From the NCBI GenBank assembly GCA_011033025.1, contig WFMF01000035.1, forward strand, positions 372,001-436,000: a stretch of DNA of 64,000 nucleotides. The letters are read 5' to 3'. The position numbers and the translations under genes were made by a program. Position 1 is the first letter of the stretch. Every line of letters begins with the position of its first letter. The notes beneath the pieces were generated by a model. The model was not told the DNA's origin, did no database searches, and saw nothing but the letters and a program-made list of their open reading frames with translations. Positions 55,701 through 64,000 of this stretch are shown here, in pieces. This DNA comes from Beroe forskalii. Its lineage: Eukaryota > Ctenophora > Nuda > Beroida > Beroidae.

Positions 55701-58700
55701 AAGTGAGTTCTAAACAGATGAAAATGCGGACAATTTTGATTTCAGTGAGCTTGGATTCAAATTTGTTGCCCATGGGCAACAAATTCAATAAGTTCAGATT
55801 TGGAGAAAAGATGCATCTTTTCTCCAAATCTGAACTTTGGATTAGAAAACGGTCATTGTTCTTGAGTTCTTCTTATTTACTGTTATATGTCCTCGACGTT
55901 AATTTACGATCGCAAAATCTGCAATATTTTTAATTATATTCAAATCCTATGTTAATATTTCGTAATTTCGTTACGTTGCACCCCTACCCCCAGTAACAAA
56001 AATTGCATCAATGACTTCGTTCAATTTATTGTACGTCCAACTGACTATATGTCCATTGTCCAATTTAACAGAAAACCCAACGGGTTTTCTCGTAATAGAT
56101 AAAGAGCAAAGGTCCCAATATACTCCCTTGAGGAACACCAAAACGCACATGCTGGTTAGATGACTTTTTGTTATCTATCGCTACAAATTGTTTCCTATTG
56201 TTTAGATAACTTTTTAACCAATCAAGGGTTTTGCCGCGAATTCCATAATGGTTAAGCTTGTGGAGCAGTATATCTACCATATCAAACGCCTTAGAGAAAT
56301 CAATAAGAAGCAGCAGAGATACTGCATTCTTGTTAAGAGAACTTAGCAGCGACTTATTTTTATCAAGATAGGACATAATTCTTGTGCATTAATTTTTCAT
56401 ATATTTTAGAGAAAGAGCCTAAGAGTGAGATAGGTCTATAGTTAGCTACATCAGTCTTTGGCCCTTCCATGTGTATTGGAACTACCTGCGCTAGCTTAAG
56501 AGATTCAGGAAATATACCTTGATCAAAGGATGCTTCGATGGTATCGGTAAGTATTTCAATAAAACTATCATCTTTGGCCGCTAATTTTAGCACAATTATT
56601 TTCGTGTCCCTAGTAGACTTGTTCTTTAACTTATTAATTATGTCCCTAACTTCATGCTTCATGACTCCTAAAGTGACTATGGTATTGGACACGGAACCAT
56701 TTAGATGACACCTGTAATCGTTATCTGAAACGGAATTTTCAATTTTTTGTTTGAGGTTGCTGGCAATATTGGAGAAATAATCGTTGAATTTTTCGCAGAT
56801 TGCTTCAGTATCATGAGTTACTTTTCCGTCCTTATCAATCAATTTCTTAATTTGGACGCGTTTATTATTCCTGTTCAGTAGTTTGTTAATCATTTGCCAC
56901 TTTTTCCTGCAGTTATCAGAATAGTCATCAAAATATTTTCGATAATATTTTTGTTTGGCAATGTTTATATGTTTGTCGCAAAATTTACACATCTTTTCAT
57001 ATTTCGTTTTACTTTGCGCTGTCGGATTATTTACGAATTCGTAGTATAACAAATTTTTACGATTACAGGCATCCTCTAACCACTCCGTTATCCAAGGTTT
57101 AGGAAGTACACGCTCATTTTTTCGCCGAACTCTTTTATCCACGAGTGGATACGCTACTTCATAGTGCTTTGTATAAGTTCCTATGAACTGGTTATAGATT
57201 CGTCCGGGTTATTGCGTGAGGATCTAGCCAGCGGGAGGGGATAAAAAATAGAGCGATAGACACGCTGGCATAATCCCTCTATCAAATACATTCACTGTCT
57301 CTATCACATAGTTTCAGTGTATTGTACTCCTTTCAAACAACACGCACACTTACGCATGTTTACCAAATGTTTCGTTCCCAAGAGAATCTCTAAACATGTA
57401 ATTACCGTCCCACGTGACTCGCACACGTGCACTGTTACTGTACCAAATCAAGGTCACGTGTTGCGCGCGCGCACGTGCCACTGGTTTCGGAGCAATATCC
57501 TTCAGCAAACGGTTTCTCATTCTCTCATACACAGTTTTTGCACTTAATTTCTGTTTCGTTTCGCCGTTCTGGCTCTGCTTTACTTGTAGTTGTTAACACG
57601 GCGAAAAGAGGTCAATTTACCTCTTTTGCATGCTCCTGCAGATTATCGTAATGCCCTAATATTCGTCGATATTGTGTTTGTTGTTTTGATTCTTTGATTG
57701 ATATTGTTTTTGTTGTTGCATTTGTTATCGTACAATGATCCTCTTTGAAACATACTCCTGTTTAATTCATAGACTTATTTCTGTTCATGAACCATCCTTC
57801 TCCTGCCATCCTCAAGTCAATTCTGCAAAGTTTCAAATCAACCAATCAAAGCACTGAATCTCTTGAAAAGCTGAAATGCTTGTTCTGCCAATTGTCATTG
57901 TGTTACCAGTTATTTCCATTAGTTGTGTTTTTAGACTCTCGAGCAATAACCCGGACTCATCTATAATACATAGACACGGTGCTCTCAGAGTCTATTTGAG
58001 TGTAACCCCTCGACTTCGTCTCGGGATTACACAAAGAATGAAAACTCGTGTGCTGCGCGCACTCGTATCATTCTATCAGATAGAACCCGCTACGCGGGTT
58101 CTATCTGAAATAGATCCCTTCGCGCACCGTGTCTATGTATTTTATATTTATCATCAGCATTTACGATATTTTTAACATCGTCCCAGTTTTCATTAGCCAG
58201 CAGTTCCTTAATCTTATCATTATTAGCTTCGTTAAAGAGCCTATAGTTGCATGTTTTACTATCATTGCGACGTTTGACTGGTCGAGTAGTTCTGTCATAC
58301 TCGCCATCAAGAGAAACTCTGATATACGTAGCGAGGTGGTCTGTTATGTCGAGCGTTACAACTGCCGTGTTTACTACTTTGTGAACTTTATTAGTGTAGA
58401 TGTGGTCTATTAAGGTCGCGCTGTGGTCAGTTATGCGAGTAGGCCTTGATATGACTTGTGAGAAGCCATGGTTGCTAGTTAAGTCAATCAGATCGCGAGC
58501 ATGATCGTCGGATTCGTATTTAATCAAGTCAATGTTGAAATCTCCGATAACCCTTTGGCCACATGCCCTGAAAACCGCGCGGGATTCCCGAGCGGAATTC
58601 CGTATTCAAAATCCCGGAAAATGGGGTTAGTTGCTACATGCCCAGAATTACGAATTTCAGTGCGCGTGGATTCACGGATACTTTTAAGGTATAATAGTTT

Positions 58701-61700
58701 AATAGCTTATTAATGAGACCATGTATCTACACAGTTTCCGTTAATGGACCAATACGACAGTACATAGGTGTTGTGAAACTTATCCATCATTAGGTATCTA
58801 AACAGTAATTGTAGTGTTTGTGTAACAATTCTGACCACAGCATTACAGGGCCCGTAGTTCGTATTTCTCAGTTGGGTGGCTGGGCGAGCGAAGCAAGCCC
58901 AAGGACAGGGGCAAAGCCCCTGGCGGGAGTTAAGGCCCCCGGAAAATCATTAACTTTTATTCAATGCCTAAAAGTGATTATTGGACTATAAAAAGGACTA
59001 TACTTCCTGCGTTTATAATTGGCGCCGTGCTCGGCCAATCCACTGCCTATCACGTGATCTCCTTTGAGTAAGATGACAAATAAACCAATCAGACGGTTGA
59101 ATCTAACGTTAAGAACGTCAGATTTAACCGTCTGATTTCTTTAATGGGGGTATTTTTTATTTTGAAGGTTTTTACTTCTATTCCAACAGCCGTACGGCCA
59201 ATGACAGAAATCGAAGGATTCCAGCTTGTAATGAAGCCAGTGACGGTTAAGGAAGTGTAATCCATGCTTTCTTCGCCCGAGACTTCGCTGCAATGGGCAG
59301 CTCCTCATTTAACCCTCCGGCACAGTTGCCTGTACGCTCGGCTGAGTGAACCGTCGGGCTGCATAGGCTCAAGAAGAATCTCTCACCCTTAGCTCAGTGG
59401 CGCTGGCCGGGATTCGAACCCACGATCTTTCGAACCTGTGCTCAAATCGATACCACTACATCACTGACCCATTGAGTCAATAGTCGAGTTTTCGAGTCAA
59501 TTCATGTAACCTGACTCGAAGACTTGACTCGATTTTTGAACTCAACCACTTGACTCGCCAACCAAACTTGATAGTCATAATCAGTGATAGTAGTCTTAGT
59601 AGAGTGGCCTAGGTCGTTTTAATCAACCAGGTCGGTGGCAGCCATGCAGAGCATAGATACTTCCCTATACACAAGGCTATTAGGCCAAGAGTATGCACTC
59701 CTGGGTGGACAGGCCACGCGACTGCCGGGGATATCCTGGGCTGAGAGCAGTCCGCCAATCCAGGACCTCACTGGACCGGCGGTGAACAATCACCTTAATT
59801 TTTCAAGGCCACTTGACTCAAATCAACCATTCAACGAGAATAAGCCAACAGAATCAACTCTGCCGATCGAATCAATCCGGACAATGTAAGCGATACGTCA
59901 GATCCAGATGTGTGTCAGTTGAACGTCGCACCGGTGTCAACGATACGACAGATGGGTGTCAATGATACGTCAGACTGGTGTCAGTGATAAGCCAGACTGG
60001 TGTCAGTGAAACGTCAGACTGGTATCACTATCTGTGATACGTCAGACTGGTGTAAGTGATACGTCATAATGAAATAGGCGATACGTCTGGCTTGTGCCAG
60101 TGATACGTCAGACTGGTGTCAGTGATTCTTAAGACTGGTATCAATATCAGTGATGTCAATGAAACGTCAGACTGGTGTCAGTGATACTACAGACTGGTGT
60201 CAGTGATAAGTCAGACTGGTGTCACTGATAAGTCATACTGGGGTCAGTGGTACGTCAGACTGCTGTCAGTGATACGTAACACTGTTATCGGTGATACGTC
60301 AGACTGGACACCTGTGTCAGTGGTACATCAGGTTGGTGTCAACGATACGTCAAACTGGTGTCAATGAAACGTCAGACTGGTGTCACTGTCAGTGATACGT
60401 CATAGTCAAGACTGGTGTCAGTGGCACGTCAAACTGCTGTCAGTGATACGTAACACTGTTGTCAGTGATACTACAGAATGGTGTCAGTGATACGTAACAC
60501 TGTTGTCAGTGATACCACAGAATGGCGTCAGTGATACGTCAGACTGGTGTCAGTGATACGTTAGACTGGTGTCAGTGATACGTCATAACCTGCTGATGGA
60601 CCCATAACCTGCCTACGGGCTTTTGTAAATTATGAAGGTTTCTATGGTATAGGTACCTACATTTAAGTTAATGGCTAACCAGTCATGCAAACAGTAACAT
60701 CAGCACGTATGCATCCAAATTTATCCTTCCATTCTCAAAAATTCTCATTAAAAAATGCCCCCATTCAAAGTCACGGATTCTCAGTGCCCAAACGTGAACC
60801 ATTGTCTCATTGTATTGCGAGCAAGACAAGCTACCATGAAAGTGTATTCCAGTGTTTGTGTAGGTAACCAATTATAATGTAATGTGATAATAGGTTGATC
60901 GTGTAATGGTATAATCAGCGGAAACCATTGAACTTCCTAGTAAATTCCGCGGAATTCCGTCCAGAATCTCGAATCTCGTGTTCCAAAACACGAGATTCGG
61001 AATTCGGAATTTGACCGGTTTTTTGCTCGGGAATCCCGAAAAATCGCAGTTTGGCACCAAAATGAGGGATTCCCGAACTTCAAAATGCGGGAATCCCGGG
61101 CATGTGGCCTTAGTGTAATCAATACCTGTTTTGTCCTATGTCTACTTAGTTCGTTTAGAGAGCTCTCTATGATATTATGGAAACTTTGGGCGGTACGTGA
61201 TGATGGTGATCGATAAACATTGCCAATTATGACAGTGCGACTGAGTTTTTGCACGATTTTATTTTTAAAAGTAGCACCTCGCCGTCAGTGGACGGTTCCT
61301 CTTCCAAACTAATGGCCTCAATGTCATCTTCTTCACAAGCGTTTAAGTTAACATAAACTAATTATCCTCCCCCACGGTGGCTATTGCGTGCCGGTGCTTG
61401 GTGGACAGGTGGGTGAAAGCCTTCAATTCGCAAGTCATCTAGCCCGTTAGCAAGTCTCTCGGTATTTGTGCAGGTTTCATTAAAACATAAAACATCGAAC
61501 TTAGCAAAGGTGTTGTTTAGGTCAAGTATGGACAGATCTTATGTTTAGGGAGAGCACACTTAGTTCATTTTTCTTAGCGTGAGTGAGATTTTTAAGTATC
61601 GTATACTTGCAGTTTACCAATAAGTCTGATACGTTGGACCACATTTCATTATTTTCTTCCTCATTACTGATCTGATTACCAATTATATTTACGGAATTGT

Positions 61701-64000
61701 CCTGGGCGTATGGATTAAATACAGAATTATTTTTCCAGCCACTCATATCCAAAAGTTCATACGCATGATACCAATATCCTGGGATCATGCTTCCACAGCA
61801 TTTAATGCAGCCTAATTCGCCCTTCAAGCACTTTTTGTGGCACTCTCCATCACACCATGGGCAGGATGCTGTGTTATTTGCCTTGTACGAGAAGCCATTA
61901 CATGCACTACACTTAATTTTAGTTTTTGGTGTCGCTGTAGACTTTCTACGCATTGTAGCATTTACTGGTAAGATACTGGATATGCATTCATAACACGCCC
62001 AACTATTGGGTCTCACCTTAACTAGCGTATTTACATCAGCCTTACTCAATTTCTGACACTTGTAATGCTTAATTTCATTACATATGTAGCATTTAAGCTT
62101 ACGGTGGTGCTTTGGGATACGAACATTACAACTGTTACAGACAACTGAGGAGGCCATTTACCTCTTCAGACACACGTACAGTACAGATGGGGACAGTAAC
62201 AGTAATTTATAACACTAAAAATATAACAGTTAAACAGTACCAGTGGTTGCGAAGACTGTAAGCCTTGTGTGCGCGCACTGATACTGCCGTTAGTATGGGA
62301 AGTTTAGTTAATTTATTTTATTGAAAATAAATTTATAATAATTTCGAGTGGTTTGTTAGACTGGAAGTTTGAGATAGCAAAGTAGAGATCGCTTGATTAT
62401 TAACATTTATCCTTTAATTGCATTACCAATGCCCAGTGCCAAACCCGACCTCCCTGCACACTACTGCCCAGCCCGCCACCGTGGTATAGCAAAGTGACAG
62501 TCTAAACAGCGTAGTGCAGATAACGGTCCGAGATAATAGCGCAATGAACGGCAAGATAATGATGAGCACTAGTTCATTTTATTACAGCGCTTAGTTGTCA
62601 CATAGTAAGTTTAGTTGTTACATTGGCTAACTTTAGTCTCGTTTAGATTTTCATATCTATCTTTTGCAGCAATACAATGACGATCACTCCTCCTCATCCG
62701 CGTTTGATTATAGAAGTGCCGCTCCTATTGATGAATTTTTGACATTTTCATAAAATGAAAAATCTAAAAATTTTGAACAAAGAAATCTATTCAGAAATAA
62801 GGTCATGACTAACATTGCATTGTAAACGGGTTTTTTGCAACGGAATCGCGAGAACACGTAATTTGTATTATGGTAAATGATTCACATAACCATTAAGCTA
62901 AACGACGTGCAAGGAAACACGGCACACTGACACTCACTAATTTCAACATACCAAGCTGTGCGTTTCTGTCTCCTTCCTCGTTCAGATCAAGAGGTAAAGT
63001 GTCAGTGAAGAGGTTGAGAATGGAGTCCGTCTCCTCTAACGTGTCACAATACCGAGATAGGATGTCCCGCTGAGAGAGCAGCATTTGGAACAACTTCATG
63101 TTCACAATCTGGTGTCTGATGTTGGGGACCTGGGGAAACACTGAAACGTGGACTTCAAAGAGACAGAGGTTTGAGGGTGGTCTGCCAAGTGCTGGGTTTC
63201 AAAACTTCAAGACAGTATATAGCTCTTAGTTGTGTCAGAAGAGATCAATGTTATTCATGTATATCTATAAGGTCAGCTATTGGTATCGTCTGTTGAAGAT
63301 CTAAATAAATGAGGAGAAAACAGTGAAATGTAGATACCGTGATAGCTGCACTGTGTTCCATCTCCCTCCTGACCTCCCAGCACCTCTCACTGACGAAGGA
63401 CTTAGGGTCGTAGAGCGTCCTGAGGTAGAAGACAGCCACCTCCCTGTCTCCAATGTAGTACCTCCCTTCCTCTAGCTTGCCCTGCTCCTTTATCTGATCG
63501 AAGCTGTGTCGCACGGCAGGTACTCCCAGCCGAGAGAGCTGGTTCAGAACGCTCTGCAATGGGGCGGATTGGGGTTATTACGAAGAGGGTGATGTCAAAA
63601 CACTGGGATATGAGCAAGGTAGTGAAGCAAGTAGTTAATGTCAATGTTGCCTGAGCAGTGAAGTGGTGTCAAGGCAAAGAGGTGTCATAGCGAAGTAGTG
63701 ATAAGACAAATTAGTGTCAAGTGACCGGTCATGATGTCAAGTGACCGGTCATGATGTCAAGTGACCGGTCATGATGTCAAGTGACCGGTCATAATGTCAC
63801 GTGACCGGTCATGATGTCACGTGACCGGTCATGATGTCACGTGACAGCTCCCTTGAGTGATGTCACGTGACAGCAGTACCTGGTGATCGAAGTAGTTGGT
63901 GAGTGTTCCGCCCGTAGCATCGTTAACAAGAACTACCACAGCGTTCTCGGAACGCCACTGTGACGTGTAGAGTTCGTAACCGAGCTTCAGCCCTTTACAT
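43764..64000 (-). CDS. GSS: Glutathione synthetase, 3' part (5 exons), complete C-terminus
   Basis: This ATP-dependent ligase joins gamma-glutamylcysteine and glycine to make glutathione in the cytosol. Exons are 63880 to beyond 64000, 63338-63553, 62952-63129, 44537-44751 and 43764-43916. They cover about the last 285 residues (human GSS has 474). Landmarks are [34 protein letters not shown] (the ATP-site lysine of human GSS), [12 protein letters not shown] (glycine-rich loop), [27 protein letters not shown] (the substrate-binding Arg and Lys) and [16 protein letters not shown] at the end. The junctions are in phase and the segment lengths match human without gaps. The intron between exons at 62952 and 44751 is about 18.2 kb and contains another gene. 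Confidence 0.95.
44053..44104. repeat. Mini palindromic element, copy 3
   Basis: It begins ttgtcaggcgttgcctgacc and ends gtctgacgacgtcagac. It lies in a GSS intron. It is the same family as 43013-43055. Confidence 0.5.
44752..45430. other. Start of the 18-kb GSS intron
   Basis: No gene is seen. A degenerate 11-bp tandem repeat, taggtagtgac, runs through 45195-45300. Confidence 0.5.
45431..45707. repeat. 139-bp tandem duplication upstream of the glycosyltransferase gene
   Basis: Two adjacent copies (about 45431-45569 and 45570-45707) share cagcgtccaaaaattacagt and tagaaagctcg or cagaaagctcg with few differences. They lie 270 to 545 bases before the start codon at 45977 and may be part of its promoter region or simply a local duplication. 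Confidence 0.7.
45977..48046 (+). CDS. Membrane-anchored RgpF-WbsX two-domain glycosyltransferase, intronless
   Basis: This is a 689-residue single-exon protein. A basic start and one membrane segment at about residues 27-49 suggest a type II Golgi-type anchor. Residues 65-345 resemble rhamnan synthesis protein F (RgpF): [11 protein letters not shown], then [20 protein letters not shown], then NIGMIAP, then [14 protein letters not shown]. From about residue 353 it resembles WbsX, a GH99-like family of bacterial polysaccharide loci: [64 protein letters not shown] and [21 protein letters not shown] role in extracellular or cell-surface glycan building is an inference. It lies inside a GSS intron on the opposite strand. 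The lack of introns fits either a retrocopy or bacterial origin. Confidence 0.88.
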   Translation: MRRSIFRQKFIGIGKRFPIRKLKNVTYISLLIMMLVLVCNFLLRLLLVVDITADIQHYTVKRPNGPKRIALFVQGYGVDDEIIWRDITQCIRNVGQAKQLADNFSQYPWVNVQPPEPFEFDVFISHKEKTSFVDIKSTIKLLGADRVFGSPILENEGYDVKQFIDQLELAENLATNSKSSSHYHSFLKIHTKTKVKWRRVVLDCLCGSPGNVLTVLQTLGSDPNIGMIAPQGFVVQRSINCANVTFKHICSTKYNAKEIFESSIENMKLLYREMYNKELDSKSDIAFSAGTMFWCRYEDFGAGLWLKIRSWLSVRWSTEYKADGQIEHAVERMFGGIPFLNNVTIAEIGLPAKPIATYHPDYHQLDRFKRWWSLLRHTTNGNLVRPLLEKQGGLGYYDMTDVNIRRKQGEMAKAAGIHGFMYNHYWLSNNAVMGKIPELMLQDGYPDIPFMFCWMNEQFPDIWVSFAEEKKLQPEQLYGGECDWKTHFTYLLPFFRHQNYIKVKGKPVLVIKHANKTDLNSTMVKYLNGLAQESGLNGIFWVSPHAKPSDISNAMGATNYQSFDATLPFQHDTKSRNQRNFWGTFTSYDDSLFNNVNPSIHHVSSEDFKSGITSYFEQILTRFPTSGLKEIDTGHIFFISAWNNWSNQSVLEPTDKHGFSYLSAIKSNQENTPLVRDREQFYKDYRISI
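48066..48071 (+). terminator. Polyadenylation signal of the glycosyltransferase gene
   Basis: AATAAA 20 bases after the stop codon at 48046. Confidence 0.5.
48281..51523. mobile_element. Long-inverted-repeat (foldback) element, 3.2 kb
   Basis: The left arm, about 48281-49421, is repeated in reverse complement at about 50386-51523. The arms start at actctagtagcagcgtgtag and are nearly identical over about 1.14 kb. A 60-codon open stretch reads the same residues in both arms (49035-49217 and 50585-50767). The loop of about 960 bp (49422-50385) has no recognisable transposase. I see no target duplication. The near identity implies recent insertion or ongoing arm conversion. Confidence 0.85.
51661..53839 (+). 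mobile_element. Single arm of the FB-A element
   Basis: It opens with aatggggttggcaagtaggg, matching the FB-A tip, and runs through the same unique tip region (ctcccctatacaccgctccc), then degenerate units of roughly 95-100 bp (51880-52310). About 1.5 kb of 20-21-bp units follow (ccatactaactcgggctccc and cgtgctgttcgggctccccc). No inverted partner is seen before 56091, so this is a solo or truncated copy. Confidence 0.8.
53840..54013. other. Junction sequence after the FB-A solo arm
   Basis: About 100 bases here (accctgcaaaaaattgcggc and tcctttatattata) resemble 55040-55165 of the adjoining element, so the arm is joined to a fragment of that family. Confidence 0.45.
54014..56090. mobile_element. 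Hairpin-ended long-inverted-repeat element inserted in a LINE
   Basis: The ends are short perfect hairpins, ctagaaggcccgttgggcc with ttctag (54014-54038) and agaaaacccaacgggttttc with a final t (56070-56090). Between them, about 54290-55090 pairs with 55200-56035 as imperfect inverted arms, for example tactgggggtgggggtgcaa against ttgcacccctacccccagta. The right end abuts the reverse transcriptase reading frame of a LINE. Hairpins near the end recall Helitron 3' termini, but a foldback element is equally possible. Confidence 0.6.
56091..57195 (-). pseudogene. LINE reverse transcriptase segment, 3' truncated
   Basis: The first part encodes [20 protein letters not shown] through [20 protein letters not shown], the entry motif of non-LTR reverse transcriptases. 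After a frame change near 56370 it continues [20 protein letters not shown] and [13 protein letters not shown]. The catalytic YADD box and the C-terminus are missing because another element begins at 56090. It is therefore inactive. Confidence 0.85.
57196..57957. mobile_element. MITE inserted in the LINE (about 760 bp)
   Basis: Inverted ends gtccgggttattgc and gcaataacccggac at 57198 and 57944 bound the piece, and the LINE reading frame resumes on both sides. It has no coding capacity. The interior is unremarkable apart from a short GC-rich run (tgttgcgcgcgcgcacgtgc). Confidence 0.65.
57967..58139. mobile_element. Short MITE inserted in the LINE (about 170 bp)
   Basis: Ends acatagacacggtg and caccgtgtctatgt are perfect 14-bp inverted repeats with A/T-rich flanks consistent with a TA or AT duplication. 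The interior has a second hairpin, gatagaacccgctacgcggg with ttctatc. The LINE frame continues on either side. Confidence 0.7.
58848..58960 (-). mobile_element. Fragment of a hAT-like MITE end
   Basis: cagggcccgtagttc and ggctgggcgagcgaagcaag match the right terminus of the family at 10064-10892 and 40079-41157 in reverse orientation. The rest of the element is missing. Confidence 0.55.
59150..59470 (-). mobile_element. tRNA-derived SINE
   Basis: The minus-strand head reads as a tRNA-like unit starting gggtcagtgatgtagtggta. It has an A-box-like segment (59449-59465) and a perfect B box, ggttcgaatcc (59410-59420), both of RNA polymerase III type. A non-tRNA body of about 240 bp follows, containing ggattacacttccttaaccg and ending in an A-rich tail near 59150. 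The unit cannot form a good acceptor stem, so it is a SINE head and not a tRNA gene. It lies inside the composite insertion. Confidence 0.75.
59890..60590. repeat. Degenerate minisatellite
   Basis: About 30 imperfect units of gatacgtcagactggtgtca, with variants such as acgtaacactgttgtcagt. Unit length is mostly 21-23 bp. Confidence 0.8.
61522..62157 (-). pseudogene. LINE N-terminal zinc-finger segment
   Basis: 211 residues are open from [20 protein letters not shown]. Two Cys/His clusters, [15 protein letters not shown] with WACYEC and [10 protein letters not shown] with [12 protein letters not shown], look like PHD-type fingers as found in the N-terminal part of CR1-like LINEs. The segment ends [10 protein letters not shown], the first endonuclease motif, just before the frame is lost. 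Remnants of endonuclease follow in another frame ([19 protein letters not shown]). Confidence 0.75.
62158..62951. other. GSS intron 5' of the LINE
   Basis: No gene is visible. It may contain the LINE 5' untranslated region in its first few hundred bases, but nothing distinguishes it. Confidence 0.4.
63715..63855. repeat. 18-bp tandem array next to a GSS splice donor
   Basis: Seven or so copies of tgtcaagtgaccggtcatga and the variant tgtcacgtgaccggtcatga. The array ends about 25 bases from the donor of the GSS exon at 63880, within the intron. Confidence 0.85.

Larger units (their letters stand above)
58556..61113. mobile_element. Composite DNA element inserted in the LINE endonuclease
   Basis: Inverted ends ggccacatgccc (about 58558) and gggcatgtggcc (about 61100), followed inward by gggattcccg motifs, bound 2.55 kb that interrupts the endonuclease frame. 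The piece contains a hAT-end fragment, a SINE and a degenerate minisatellite. No transposase is recognised. An 84-codon open stretch at 59635-59889 has no recognisable domain. Confidence 0.65.
56091..62157 (-). mobile_element. Non-LTR retrotransposon (LINE, CR1/Jockey-like clade uncertain), broken by insertions
   Basis: In order on the minus strand the pieces are as follows: a zinc-finger N-terminal part (61522-62157), the endonuclease in two parts (61114-61521 and 58139-58555), a linker with the start of the reverse transcriptase (56363-57195), and the reverse transcriptase core (56091-56376). Endonuclease signs are [26 protein letters not shown] and [10 protein letters not shown]. The order is correct for a single-ORF element. 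Pieces are separated by later insertions at 58556-61113, 57968-58138 and 57196-57957, and the 3' end is cut by the element at 54014-56090. Frame changes are present, for example near 56370 and 61520. Confidence 0.85.

Noticed and set aside
59388-59470. tRNA gene on the minus strand
   Set aside because: A and B boxes are present, but a proper acceptor stem is lacking and a SINE body follows. It is called as a SINE head.
59635-59889. 84-codon open frame in the composite insertion
   Set aside because: No domain is recognised, there is no splice context, and it sits within repeat-derived sequence.

Overview
This is a window of an animal (metazoan) nuclear genome. It holds intron-rich genes with GT-AG introns, an axonemal dynein heavy chain, a high-affinity choline transporter and a eukaryotic-type glutathione synthetase. 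The host genes are wrapped in a very large load of non-autonomous DNA transposons, foldback elements, minisatellites, a LINE and a tRNA-derived SINE. The sequence does not settle the phylum. A non-vertebrate, probably aquatic animal is my inference from the compact exons, the repeat types and a bacterial-style RgpF/WbsX glycosyltransferase gene.

Layout. Position 1-7700 is dominated by a foldback element (478-6441) whose two arms are graded minisatellites in mirror image. From 7703 to 39399, on the minus strand, runs the 5' two thirds or less of a dynein heavy chain gene: 33 exons from the start codon to the end of AAA2, continuing off the left edge. Two other genes sit inside its introns on the plus strand. 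One is a complete SLC5A7-type choline transporter of 12 exons (12080-17292), in the intron that splits AAA2. The other is a small secreted PAN-like gene of two exons (28655-30996), in a stem intron. The dynein introns also carry a foldback element with an 8-bp target duplication (33303-34691), a hAT-like MITE (10064-10892) and a 61-bp array made of 16 copies of one of the gene's own exon-intron junctions.

From 39400 to 43763 is intergenic and repeat-filled. It contains a second hAT-like MITE of the same family and a GC-rich inverted-repeat cluster. From 43764 to the right edge, on the minus strand, lies the 3' part of glutathione synthetase (GSS): five exons, with one intron of about 18.2 kb. 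That intron contains an intronless plus-strand gene for a membrane-anchored RgpF-WbsX glycosyltransferase (45977-48046), a near-perfect 3.2-kb palindromic element, a third (single-arm) copy of the graded minisatellite element, and a LINE broken up by at least four later insertions.

The host genes do not form an operon or a shared pathway. Ciliary motor, choline uptake, glutathione synthesis and glycan synthesis are neighbours only through nesting. The unifying theme is structural. Genes are nested in introns of opposite-strand genes, and several transposon families carry tandem arrays inside their inverted termini.
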